Below, one piece after another: positions 9,542-17,716 of a DNA stretch of 64,000 nt. The notes under the pieces are model-generated. The model did no database searches and was not told where the DNA came from. It worked only from the letters and a program-made list of their open reading frames with translations. How positions within the stretch are numbered: the stretch's first letter is position 1; the number at the start of each line of letters is the position of its first letter. This DNA is from Photobacterium aquae (GTDB lineage Bacteria > Pseudomonadota > Gammaproteobacteria > Enterobacterales > Vibrionaceae): the NCBI RefSeq assembly GCF_001029445.1, contig NZ_LDOT01000050.1:1-64000 (forward strand), written 5' to 3'. The translations under genes were made by a program, and so were the position numbers.

Positions 9542-10558
9542 ATGCGTATACTGGGCATCGAAACCTCCTGTGACGAAACAGGTGTGGCGATTTTCGATGA
9601 TGAAAAAGGCCTGCTGGCACACGAACTTTACAGCCAGGTAAAACTGCATGCTGATTATGGTGGTGTGGTGCCGGAATTGGCCTCGCGCGACCATGTGAAG
9701 AAAACCATTCCGCTGATTAAAGAGGCGCTGAATGCGGCTGGCCTGACCCCGGCTGATCTCGACGGCGTCGCTTATACCGCGGGACCGGGCTTGGTTGGCG
9801 CGCTGCTGGTTGGCGCAACTATCGGTCGTAGTTTGGCCTATGCATGGAACCTCCCTGCAGTGGCTGTTCATCACATGGAAGGCCATTTGTTGGCCCCGAT
9901 GCTGGAGGATAATCCGCCGGCATTTCCGTTCGTGGCGCTGCTGGTTTCTGGCGGCCATACCATGATGGTGGAAGTGAAAGGAATTGGTGAATATCAGATC
10001 CTCGGCGAGTCGATTGACGATGCCGCCGGTGAGGCATTTGACAAGACGGCCAAGCTGATGGGGCTGGACTATCCAGGTGGTCCGCTGCTGTCTCGCTTGG
10101 CCGAAAATGGTACGCCGGGTCGCTTTACCTTCCCGCGTCCGATGACCGATCGTCCGGGGCTGGATTTTAGCTTCTCTGGCCTGAAGACATTTGCTGCCAA
10201 TACCATTCGCGCCAATGATGACGACGAGCAGACTCGCGCCGATATCGCTTATGCGTTTCAGGAAGCCGTGGTGGATACCTTGGCGATCAAGTGCAAGCGT
10301 GCCCTGAAGCAAACTGGCTTCAAGCGCTTGGTGATTGCCGGTGGCGTGAGTGCCAACAAACACCTGCGCGCACAACTCGAAGAGATGATGCGCAAGATGA
10401 ACGGTGAAGTGTTCTACCCGAGGACAGAGTTCTGTACCGATAACGGGGCGATGATCGCTTATGCGGGCATGCAGCGTTTGAAGAACCAGGAAACGATGGA
10501 TCTTGGTGTTAAAGCCTTCCCTCGCTGGCCAATCGACCAGCTAAAGCCGATCAAGTAA
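9542..10558 (+). CDS. tsaD: tRNA N6-threonylcarbamoyladenosine transferase TsaD
   Basis: Transfers the threonylcarbamoyl group to A37 of ANN-decoding tRNAs, with TsaB and TsaE. The 338-aa protein begins MRILGIETSCDET; His111 and His115 (HHMEGH) are the metal ligands, and the ASKHA nucleotide-binding fold is complete (GGVSANKHLR near the C terminus). I take ATG 9542, with AGAGG six bases upstream, rather than an ATG 11 codons earlier that lacks homology. It is divergent from rpsU, as in E. coli and Vibrio. Confidence 0.97.
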   Translation: MRILGIETSCDETGVAIFDDEKGLLAHELYSQVKLHADYGGVVPELASRDHVKKTIPLIKEALNAAGLTPADLDGVAYTAGPGLVGALLVGATIGRSLAYAWNLPAVAVHHMEGHLLAPMLEDNPPAFPFVALLVSGGHTMMVEVKGIGEYQILGESIDDAAGEAFDKTAKLMGLDYPGGPLLSRLAENGTPGRFTFPRPMTDRPGLDFSFSGLKTFAANTIRANDDDEQTRADIAYAFQEAVVDTLAIKCKRALKQTGFKRLVIAGGVSANKHLRAQLEEMMRKMNGEVFYPRTEFCTDNGAMIAYAGMQRLKNQETMDLGVKAFPRWPIDQLKPIK

Positions 10559-10609
10559 TGCTTGTGGCCAAGGGGTAGTTGATCCGAATTTGGCCGTGTC
10601 AAATCCGCA

Positions 10610-11248
10610 TCAGGAAGGGTCTTTGTGGGACTCGTTACTGGTAGAGGGTTTGGTACGGCTGAATTTTGTCCAGATCTTGCTCTCGCTTCCCTCCAGTAGC
10701 CGCCGGAGATTGTCATGGTGGCGAAATACAATTAGGCACGATAGCATTGCCACCGGCAGGGTGTATTCGGGCTTTACCCACCAGGTGAACAGCGGTGCGG
10801 CCAGTGCCGTGACCATTGAGCCCAACGACGAATAGCCAGTGACCAGCACGGTCAGCAGCCAGGTGCCAATTAGCAACCCGCTCAGATCCCATCCAATCGG
10901 TGCCAGTGCGCCGAGGGCGGTGGCCACCCCTTTTCCGCCCCGGAAATGAAAGAAGATCGGATAGATATGCCCAAGGCAGGCCGCAATGCCGATAAAACCG
11001 AGCAGGAACGGGTTGATGCCGAGGAAGTAGCTGATCCAGACTGGGATCATCCCCTTGAGAATATCGCAGACGAGAACCGCAGCGGCGGCTCCCCGTCCTC
11101 CCAAACGAAGGACATTGGTGGCGCCGGGATTGCCGGAACCTGACTCGCGGGGATCGGGTAGGCGGCACAGGCGGCTGATCAGCACGGCGCTGGAGACTGA
11201 GCCCAGAAGGTAGGCCCCGATGATGATCAGGAGTACGAGTGGTGTCAT
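10610..11248 (-). CDS. plsY: glycerol-3-phosphate acyltransferase PlsY
   Basis: Inner-membrane enzyme that acylates glycerol-3-phosphate using acyl-phosphate made by PlsX, the first step of phospholipid synthesis. The 212-aa protein has five predicted membrane helices and the three catalytic loops: SGNPGATNVLRLGG near residue 37, FRGGKGVATALG near 105, and RHHDNLRRL near 180. The C terminus is a little longer than in E. coli (205 aa). Convergent with tsaD and divergent from folB. A soluble PlsC that uses its product is at 37233. Confidence 0.96.
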   Translation of the reverse strand: MTPLVLLIIIGAYLLGSVSSAVLISRLCRLPDPRESGSGNPGATNVLRLGGRGAAAAVLVCDILKGMIPVWISYFLGINPFLLGFIGIAACLGHIYPIFFHFRGGKGVATALGALAPIGWDLSGLLIGTWLLTVLVTGYSSLGSMVTALAAPLFTWWVKPEYTLPVAMLSCLIVFRHHDNLRRLLEGSESKIWTKFSRTKPSTSNESHKDPS

Positions 11249-11462
11249 GCAGTGATCCGCTTGCTGGCGCCGGGGCGCTTTTGGTGTCCATTTTGTTGAT
11301 TACACGTTGGCCAGTTTCCTGTGTTATAGTGCTGGCCGCAGCTCATAGGCAACCTGATGAGCTTGTAAATCAAAGCAGTAGTATATCGTCGTTTCCGACC
11401 TGATAATACGCGTTATTGCTCAAATTTGGTATCCGACCACTAGTACGAATTAGCGATTGAAC

Positions 11463-11816
11463 ATGGACTCAGTATTTATCGAACAACTTGAAGTCATTGC
11501 CACTATCGGTGTTTATGACTGGGAGCAGGAAATCAAGCAAAAACTGGTGCTTGATTTGGAAATGGCTCACGACAACCGCCCAGCTGCGCAAAACGATGAC
11601 GTGATGTTGGCCTTGGACTACGCGGCGGTCAGTGAGGCGGTGACGACTTTCATTCAGGAAGGGCGTTTCTTGTTGGTTGAGCGAGTGGCCGAGGAAGTGG
11701 CTGGCTTGATTATGTCTCGCTTCGGCGTGCCTTGGATTCGGGTCCGGGTGACCAAGCCGGGTGCAGTAGCCAATGCCCGCGGGGTCGGGGTTGTCATTGA
11801 ACGGGGTAGTCGGTGA
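11463..11816 (+). CDS. folB: dihydroneopterin aldolase
   Basis: Folate pathway: cleaves 7,8-dihydroneopterin to 6-hydroxymethyl-7,8-dihydropterin and glycolaldehyde. The 117-aa protein is very close to E. coli FolB (MDSVFIEQLEVIATIGVYDW at the start, KPGAVANARGVGVVIERG at the end); the conserved Glu22 and Lys98 region are intact. I start at ATG 11463, two codons inside a TTG. Its stop overlaps the folK start by four bases, so the next enzyme in the same pathway is translationally coupled. Confidence 0.95.
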   Translation: MDSVFIEQLEVIATIGVYDWEQEIKQKLVLDLEMAHDNRPAAQNDDVMLALDYAAVSEAVTTFIQEGRFLLVERVAEEVAGLIMSRFGVPWIRVRVTKPGAVANARGVGVVIERGSR

Positions 11817-12298
11817 CCACGGTTTATATCAGCCTCGGCTCGAACATCGAACGGGACTATCACTTGCGTCAGGGTTTGCTGGAATTGGCCGCGCTGGGGC
11901 AGGGAATGCGCGTCTCTACGGTCTACGAGGCCGAGGCGGTTGGCTTTGACGGACCGCAATTTTTTAATTGTGTGGCTGCCATCGAAACGTCGCTGTCGCT
12001 AGATAGCCTCTTGCAGGTATTAAAGCAGATTGAACTGAAGTACGGGCGCGAGCCGGATGCAAAGAAAAATCAAAGTCGTACACTGGATCTCGATGTCTTG
12101 CTTTACGGTGATGAGGTTCGCGAGGAGTATCCGGTTCTGCCGCGCAGTGACATCTACAAATTTGCTTTTGTTCTTCAGCCATTAATGGAATTGGCTCCGG
12201 CACTGGTGCTGCCCGGCGATGGGCGTACCGTGGCGCAGCTATGGCACTTATCGAGTTTTGAGCAGGCACTGTGGCCTGTGGATAATTTTGTTGTGTAA
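11813..12298 (+). CDS. folK: 2-amino-4-hydroxy-6-hydroxymethyldihydropteridine pyrophosphokinase
   Basis: Transfers pyrophosphate from ATP to 6-hydroxymethyldihydropterin, the product of FolB. The 161-aa protein has the N-terminal ISLGSNIERD motif, the catalytic segment NQSRTLDLDVLLYGD (Mg-binding Asp pair) and PHP-like PRSDIYKFAFVLQPLMELAP. GTG start inside the folB stop (GTGA overlap). In E. coli folK lies elsewhere beside pcnB; the folB-folK pairing is common in Vibrionaceae. Confidence 0.95.
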   Translation: MTTVYISLGSNIERDYHLRQGLLELAALGQGMRVSTVYEAEAVGFDGPQFFNCVAAIETSLSLDSLLQVLKQIELKYGREPDAKKNQSRTLDLDVLLYGDEVREEYPVLPRSDIYKFAFVLQPLMELAPALVLPGDGRTVAQLWHLSSFEQALWPVDNFVV

Positions 12299-12306
12299 GG
12301 ATTGTT

Positions 12307-13110
12307 ATGACGACCTTTGAAGCTTTCGCGCTGGCTCTTATCCAGGGGTTGACCGAATTTCTGCCGATCTCCAGCTCGGCGCATTTGATCCTGCCGTCAG
12401 CGATACTGGGCTGGGCCGATCAGGGTCTGGCATTTGACGTGGCGGTGCATGTGGGCACTTTGATGGCAGTGATTGGCTACTTTCGTAAGGAAGTGGTCGC
12501 CTTGTTGTCGGCCTGGTTTGGCTCGATCTTCAAGAAGCAGCATTCAGCCGAATCAAAATTGGCCTGGATGATCGTGATTGCAACGATCCCGGCCTGTATT
12601 TTCGGCCTGTTTATGAAAGATATCATCGAGCTCTACCTGCGCTCGGCGTGGGTGATCGCGGTGACGACTATCGTGTTTGGCCTGTTGCTATGGTGGGTGG
12701 ATGTGCGTGCCAAACAGACCGACGACGAATACCAGGCTGACTGGAAACGCTCGTTGTTTATCGGGCTGTCGCAGGCGGCCGCGATGATCCCGGGGACATC
12801 GCGTTCTGGAGCGACCATGACCGCTGCGCTCTACCTTGGTTTTACCCGTGAGGCGGCAGCGCGCTTTTCGTTCTTGATGTCAATCCCGATCATTTTGCTG
12901 GCGGGCGGTTATTTGGGGATGAAGCTTGTTAGCAGTGGCGCTCCAGTACAAGTTGATACGCTGGCGATCGGCATTGCGGTGTCGTTTGTCAGCGCCTATG
13001 CCTGTATCCACGTATTCCTTAAATTGGTAACCCGATTGGGGATGCTGCCGTTTGTTATTTACCGTTTGTTGCTCGGTGGTGGCTTATTGGCATTCCTGAT
13101 GATGCAGTAA
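12307..13110 (+). CDS. uppP: undecaprenyl-diphosphatase UppP (BacA)
   Basis: Integral membrane phosphatase that recycles undecaprenyl pyrophosphate for peptidoglycan and other surface polymers; overproduction gives bacitracin resistance. 267 aa with about eight membrane spans and both signature blocks: LTEFLPISSSAHLIL near residue 15, with the catalytic Glu, and PGTSRSGATMTAALYLG near 163, with the active-site Ser/Arg. Follows folK by eight bases, probably one operon, and ends at a strong terminator. Confidence 0.97.
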   Translation: MTTFEAFALALIQGLTEFLPISSSAHLILPSAILGWADQGLAFDVAVHVGTLMAVIGYFRKEVVALLSAWFGSIFKKQHSAESKLAWMIVIATIPACIFGLFMKDIIELYLRSAWVIAVTTIVFGLLLWWVDVRAKQTDDEYQADWKRSLFIGLSQAAAMIPGTSRSGATMTAALYLGFTREAAARFSFLMSIPIILLAGGYLGMKLVSSGAPVQVDTLAIGIAVSFVSAYACIHVFLKLVTRLGMLPFVIYRLLLGGGLLAFLMMQ

Positions 13111-13124
13111 GTTTCACGGCAAGC

Positions 13125-13154
13125 AAAAAGCCCGGCATCATGCCGGGCTTTTTT
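13125..13154. terminator. bidirectional terminator between uppP and cca
   Basis: AAAGCCCGGCA/TGCCGGGCTTT stem with flanking A5 and T6 runs; serves both convergent genes. Confidence 0.9.
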
Positions 13155-13180
13155 GTGCTTGTTAGCGGCCCTATGGGCTC

Positions 13181-14407
13181 TTAGCGCAGGGTGGTAAGAG
13201 CTTGTTCGACGGCGGCTGTGCGGCGGATGGCTAGTTGATCCTTGATATCCTTGCCTTTGAAGCCTGCGTCGATAATCGGTTTTACTTCGACTTCCAGAGC
13301 GGCGGCGAAAGCGCCTTGGAGGATTTCAGCCTGTGGGTAGGGGGCGGTTTCGAAACCGGTCCGGCCTCGTACGTCGGCGAGGCAGCAGGTTGCCAGCTGG
13401 GCAACCCGCTCCGGTTTGCGCCAGGCATCGATCTGGTCGAAGATCTTGATGAAGGTAGCTGGGCGCAGGATATCGGCATTGTGGATCTTGGTGTGCTGGG
13501 CGCAGACCATCAATGCAGTATCTCGGTAGTCGTTGGGGACTCTCAGGCGCTGGCAGAGCGTCTTGATTGCCCCAAGCCCAGTTTGGCAGTGCAGCTTGTG
13601 GCTCGGCCATTCTTCTTCCGGGGTGAGCGCCTTGCCCAGATCATGGACTTGAGCCGTAAAGCGGATCACGGGATCATCACTTAGCAAGGCGGCCTGCTCG
13701 GCAACGAGCAAGGTATGGATGCCACAGTCGATCTCCGGGTGCCATTTTTCAGGTTGCGGCACGCCGAAAAGATTGTCGATTTCAGGCATGATCACCCCTA
13801 GCGCGCCGCATTGGCGCAGTACCCTGAGGAAGATCTCAGGATTGGCGGTCTGGAGCGAACGTTCCCACTCCTGCCATACGCGCTCTGGGGTCAGGGCTGC
13901 CAGCTCACCGGCTACGACCATGTCTTGCATCAGAGCCATGGTTTCTGGGGCAACGGTAAATCCGAGATGGGCAAAACGCGCGGCAAAGCGTGCGACACGT
14001 AGCACGCGGAGCGGATCTTCGATGAAAGCGGGTGACACATGGCGCAGGAGGCGCTGTTGCAAATCGTGCTGACCGTTATAGGGATCGATCAGGGTGCCGT
14101 CGTCAGCCTTGGCGATGGCGTTGATAGTCAGGTCGCGGCGCATGAGATCTTGCTCAAGCGTCACATCGGGTGCCGAATGGCAAACAAACCCGGTATAGCC
14201 TTTGCCTGACTTGCGCTCGGTTCGGGCCAGGGCATATTCCTGTTTGTTTTTGGGGTGGAGGAATACAGGGAAGTCGCTGCCGACCTGAGTGTAGCCTTGT
14301 TCCAGCATTTGTTCCGGGGTCGCGCCGACTACCACCCAATCCTGATCTTTGACGCTCAGTCCAAGAAGGGCGTCGCGAACGGCCCCGCCTACCAAATAAA
14401 TTTGCAA
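13181..14407 (-). CDS. cca: multifunctional CCA tRNA nucleotidyltransferase
   Basis: Adds or repairs the 3' CCA of tRNAs without a template. Head domain has the class II polymerase motif IYLVGGAVRDALLG and the DxD-like KDQDWVVVG, followed by RRDLTINAIA and EDPLRVLRVARFAARF (template-like residues). The C-terminal half carries an HD phosphohydrolase domain (AQVHDLGKAL), giving the 2',3'-cyclic phosphodiesterase and phosphatase activities known for E. coli Cca. I choose TTG 14407 (408 aa): AAGGGG lies just upstream and the protein then aligns with the E. coli N terminus; GTG 14425 would add six residues overlapping that site. Divergent from the gspAB gene. Confidence 0.95.
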   Translation of the reverse strand: MQIYLVGGAVRDALLGLSVKDQDWVVVGATPEQMLEQGYTQVGSDFPVFLHPKNKQEYALARTERKSGKGYTGFVCHSAPDVTLEQDLMRRDLTINAIAKADDGTLIDPYNGQHDLQQRLLRHVSPAFIEDPLRVLRVARFAARFAHLGFTVAPETMALMQDMVVAGELAALTPERVWQEWERSLQTANPEIFLRVLRQCGALGVIMPEIDNLFGVPQPEKWHPEIDCGIHTLLVAEQAALLSDDPVIRFTAQVHDLGKALTPEEEWPSHKLHCQTGLGAIKTLCQRLRVPNDYRDTALMVCAQHTKIHNADILRPATFIKIFDQIDAWRKPERVAQLATCCLADVRGRTGFETAPYPQAEILQGAFAAALEVEVKPIIDAGFKGKDIKDQLAIRRTAAVEQALTTLR

Positions 14408-14597
14408 TGTATTCCCCTTATGCACGACAGATATGACACAAGTATATCAAAACAGCAGCTTAGCACGAATCCTGTGAGCAACGTGCCAAGCTGACCAAGA
14501 GAGGCAGGTGTCTGTCTGGAAAGGGCTATACAATGGTATAAGTGACAAGTAACGTTAAGTATAATCAACCCATGTTCCAATCAAGAGATACGATGGT

Positions 14598-16880
14598 ATG
14601 TATAGGGATTTCTACGGGATATCGGAGCCCCCCTTCTCAATTGTTCCCAGCGCGCGTTTTCTTTACCTGAGTGAGCGCCATCGCGAGGCGTTGACGCATA
14701 TGCTCTCCAGCTTGAGCGGCGGGGGCGGTTTCGGCTTGCTGACGGGGGAAGTGGGCACCGGGAAAACCACGGTTTTGCGGGCGCTGGTCACCCGGCTGCC
14801 GCAGGAGACTCAGGTTGCGGTGATCCTTAACCCGTCCTATACCACGCTGGAGCTGCTGGCGAGTATCTGTGATGAGTTCGGCATCTCGTACCCAGAAAGT
14901 GCGACGGTCAAGCAGATGACTGACGCTATTTACCAGCACCTGCTCGATAACCATAAAAACGGCACCCAGAGCCTATTGCTGATCGATGAGGCCCAGCACC
15001 TGATGCCGGATGTGCTCGAGCAGCTACGCCTGCTGACCAACCTCGAAACCGACAGCATCAAGCTGCTCAAGGTGGTGTTGGTTGGCCAGCCTGAGTTGCA
15101 GCAGCTATTGCAGCAGGAGCGTTTGCGCCAGCTGGCGCAGCGGATCACATCCCGTTATCACCTGCTGCCCCTGACTCAAGAAGAAGTCAGCGAATATATC
15201 AACTACCGTTTGCGGGCGGTTGACTGCCTGCATAATGTGTTCAGCACTGCCAACAACCAGATCATTGCCAAGGCGACGGGGGGGATCCCGCGCTTGATCA
15301 ATCTTGTCTGCGACAAGGCGATGCAGCTCGGTTTCCAGCGCAGCATGCACCAGATCCCGAAGGAGCTGGTGGAGCAGGCCTGTCAGGAAGTGCTGGACTG
15401 GCAGTTGCCGACACTCAAGTCGGTGGAGACGAAAAAGCAGGGCAACAAGCGCTTTATGCTGCCATTGGCTGCCGCGGTGGCTGGTGTGGCGGTACTTGGG
15501 GCCGGTTACGGCTTGGCGCTATGGTCTGGAGATGACAAGCAGCCCGACAGCGCCGCGAGTGTGTCCGTACTGCCTGTGGTTGCGAGCCAGCCAGTGTCGC
15601 CGACTCCCGCTGCTGTTGTGGCGGAAGCCGTGCAGGATATCGTCGCTCAGCAACCGAGCCTGCCACTCTATGATCCGCGCCAGGCTGCGGTGAATTGGAT
15701 GCATCTGGTGAATCAGTCCGCCTCCGAGCGGCATGCGATGCAGTCGCTATACCGGATGTGGGGCTATGACACTCAGCTGAGCCAAGCCAACTGTGAGTCA
15801 AGCGGCCGTGTTGGTTTGAGCTGTTACAAGGGGCAGGGTGATCTTGAGCAGCTAGGGCTGATTAACCGGACTGCCATCTTAACGCTGACGGAGCCCGGTG
15901 GTATCCCATACTATGCGATTCTGTATGCGGTGCGAAGAGATAGCGTTGAGCTATTACTGGCTAACCAACGGGTATCGGTGAAACCGGAGTGGCTTGCGGC
16001 CCGATGGGATGGGGAATACACCTTGCTGTGGCGTCCGCCGCTTGGAGACAAGGGGGCGATCCGCTATGGCCAGCAGGGCCCCCGGGTTCGTTGGTTGGAT
16101 GATCAGCTAAGTGCCTTGCTGGGTGTCCAGCAAAGCCGTGATGACATTTTCGGCCAAGGCTTGCTGGAGAAGTTGCGACGTTTTCAAAAGGCCCAGGGAT
16201 TGTCGGTGGACGGTATTGCCGGGCCGCGTACCTTGATGGTGGTCGATGCTGCTATGAACCTGCCGGGGCCGACCTTGCAGCCGCAAGCAACGGCGCAGGA
16301 GCCGCTGGATAATTCGCAGCAGTTGCCTGTCGAGATCACGGCAATGGCCTACCCGGTACTTGATGCTGAGCCATTGCCATTGTACAGCCGCTTGGTTCCG
16401 CTGGAGCCATCATCGACCCCGCAAGCTCAGGCTGCTGGACAGACAGGGGCTGAGCCTCCGGCTCTGATCAGCCATCAGGCCGATCAGAGTGGTGATGAGG
16501 GCTGGGATCTCAATGCGATTGATTACTCCGATATGTCACCGGAGTTGGCATCTCACCTGAAGTCGGCGATTGCCGCAACCAGTGATGGGGAGCTGCCTGC
16601 AGAAGAGCCGGTGGCGGTAGAAGAGAAGGCGAAGGGTGCCGATACGATTGATATCGCGGATTTGCCCGTTGCGGTACAGAACAGGATCCCGACGCTGAAC
16701 TTCCAAACCCATATTTACTCGTCGAATAAGGAGAGTCGCTGGGTGAAGGTTAATGGCAAGGAGGCTTTTGAAGGTGACAGTATCGCCCCAGGGGTGTTGC
16801 TGCGCAGCATTGAGCCTCGCCGGGTAGTGTTCGACTTCGAGTCGTACCATGTGTCGATGCCGGCACTTTCTGAATGGTAG
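14598..16880 (+). CDS. gspA: fused GspA-GspB: AAA ATPase plus peptidoglycan-binding and T2SSB domains
   Basis: Helps the type II secretion secretin cross and assemble in the peptidoglycan layer. The 760-aa protein has a cytoplasmic ATPase domain (Walker A GEVGTGKTT at 50-58, Walker B LLLIDEAQ about 126-133), one membrane span about 287-309, then a long periplasmic part with a peptidoglycan-binding repeat (RRFQKAQGLSVDGIAGPRT, about 525-545). The last 65 residues (about 696-760: HIYSSNKESRWVKVNG, then GDSIAPGVLL) match the T2SSB domain that ends GspB/ExeB. In Aeromonas ExeA and ExeB are separate proteins of about 547 and 226 aa; here they are one chain and the GspB membrane anchor is gone, as expected if that part already lies in the periplasm. 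No other gsp gene is nearby. Confidence 0.88.
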   Translation: MYRDFYGISEPPFSIVPSARFLYLSERHREALTHMLSSLSGGGGFGLLTGEVGTGKTTVLRALVTRLPQETQVAVILNPSYTTLELLASICDEFGISYPESATVKQMTDAIYQHLLDNHKNGTQSLLLIDEAQHLMPDVLEQLRLLTNLETDSIKLLKVVLVGQPELQQLLQQERLRQLAQRITSRYHLLPLTQEEVSEYINYRLRAVDCLHNVFSTANNQIIAKATGGIPRLINLVCDKAMQLGFQRSMHQIPKELVEQACQEVLDWQLPTLKSVETKKQGNKRFMLPLAAAVAGVAVLGAGYGLALWSGDDKQPDSAASVSVLPVVASQPVSPTPAAVVAEAVQDIVAQQPSLPLYDPRQAAVNWMHLVNQSASERHAMQSLYRMWGYDTQLSQANCESSGRVGLSCYKGQGDLEQLGLINRTAILTLTEPGGIPYYAILYAVRRDSVELLLANQRVSVKPEWLAARWDGEYTLLWRPPLGDKGAIRYGQQGPRVRWLDDQLSALLGVQQSRDDIFGQGLLEKLRRFQKAQGLSVDGIAGPRTLMVVDAAMNLPGPTLQPQATAQEPLDNSQQLPVEITAMAYPVLDAEPLPLYSRLVPLEPSSTPQAQAAGQTGAEPPALISHQADQSGDEGWDLNAIDYSDMSPELASHLKSAIAATSDGELPAEEPVAVEEKAKGADTIDIADLPVAVQNRIPTLNFQTHIYSSNKESRWVKVNGKEAFEGDSIAPGVLLRSIEPRRVVFDFESYHVSMPALSEW

Positions 16881-16923
16881 TCACCCAGTTCCGAATAGTA
16901 GTCACTAAGTGACAAGGCGAAAT

Positions 16924-16952
16924 AAAAAAGGCAGCCGCGAGGCTGCCTTTTT
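16924..16952. terminator. bidirectional terminator between gspAB and ygiM
   Basis: AGGCAGCC-GCGA-GGCTGCCT stem-loop between A6 and T5 tracts. Confidence 0.9.
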
Positions 16953-16971
16953 GTATGCGGGGATAGCTAGG

Positions 16972-17589
16972 TTAAGCCCAGCCGTTGTTGCGCTTGCGAC
17001 GGCGCGGGATGATATGTGGCAGTAACAGGCCAAATAGCAAGCCACCGCCGGCAACCATACCGCCGTAGGTGAACCAGCGCATCAGCAGGTCATCTTTCTG
17101 AGTATCAAGCTTGGCACGCAGTTCGCGAATTTCGGTCTGGGACGTCATCAGCTGCTCGTTAAGGTGGCTGCTCTGGGTCTCCAGCTCGGTGATTTGCTCG
17201 GTGCGCATTTGCAGTGTGCTCTGCAAGGTTGCCGTTTTCTCATCGCCAGATTGCAGCGCATCAGCTAGCTGCGCCTTGACTTTGGTCAGTTCGTTTTCCA
17301 GCGCAGGAACGCGCTCTTTAAGACCAACCTGCTTAGAAATGAAGTCACCGTTAACCCAGCCAATACGGCCTCGGTCGTCACGGATTTTACCAAAACCGGT
17401 ATCGCGGTTGGTTTCCAGCAGGGTAACTTTGGTTCCCGCATTGACACTGCCGATGATCCGGAACTGGGTGCTAGGGCCTTTGTGCATATAAGTAAACAGG
17501 TTATCGGAGATATACCGGGCCTGCTCTGCTTTTGCTGGCATGGTTGCCATGACGCAAGCAAATAATAGTAAGCTGATTAACTGCTTCAC
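16972..17589 (-). CDS. ygiM: SH3 domain membrane protein YgiM (TIGR04211 family)
   Basis: A 205-aa inner-membrane protein of unknown exact function. It has a signal peptide (MKQLISLLLFACVMATMPAKA), a bacterial SH3 domain (about 24-90, with RYISDNLFTYMHKGPSTQF), a coiled coil of about 60 residues (95-160), one membrane span (about 172-190) and a basic tail PRRRKRNNGWA. The layout is the same as E. coli YgiM, which is also next to cca and ygiF. The SH3 domain is presumably periplasmic and may bind peptidoglycan; that is inference. Confidence 0.92.
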   Translation of the reverse strand: MKQLISLLLFACVMATMPAKAEQARYISDNLFTYMHKGPSTQFRIIGSVNAGTKVTLLETNRDTGFGKIRDDRGRIGWVNGDFISKQVGLKERVPALENELTKVKAQLADALQSGDEKTATLQSTLQMRTEQITELETQSSHLNEQLMTSQTEIRELRAKLDTQKDDLLMRWFTYGGMVAGGGLLFGLLLPHIIPRRRKRNNGWA

Positions 17590-17661
17590 AATCTGATTCC
17601 TTGGGAGAGCCTGTTTTTCTTAAGATGACAAAGTCTAAAAACTTTGTACGGCGGGTTCAAG

Positions 17662-17691
17662 AAAAGAGGGAGGCACTGCCTCCCTCTTTTT
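17662..17691 (-). terminator. terminator of the pit operon
   Basis: AAAGAGGGAGGCA/TGCCTCCCTCTTT stem with a short loop and a terminal T5 tract, 25 bp past the pit stop; symmetrical enough to act in both directions. Confidence 0.85.
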
Positions 17692-17716
17692 GATCTCGAG
17701 CCCGATTTGACGTTAA

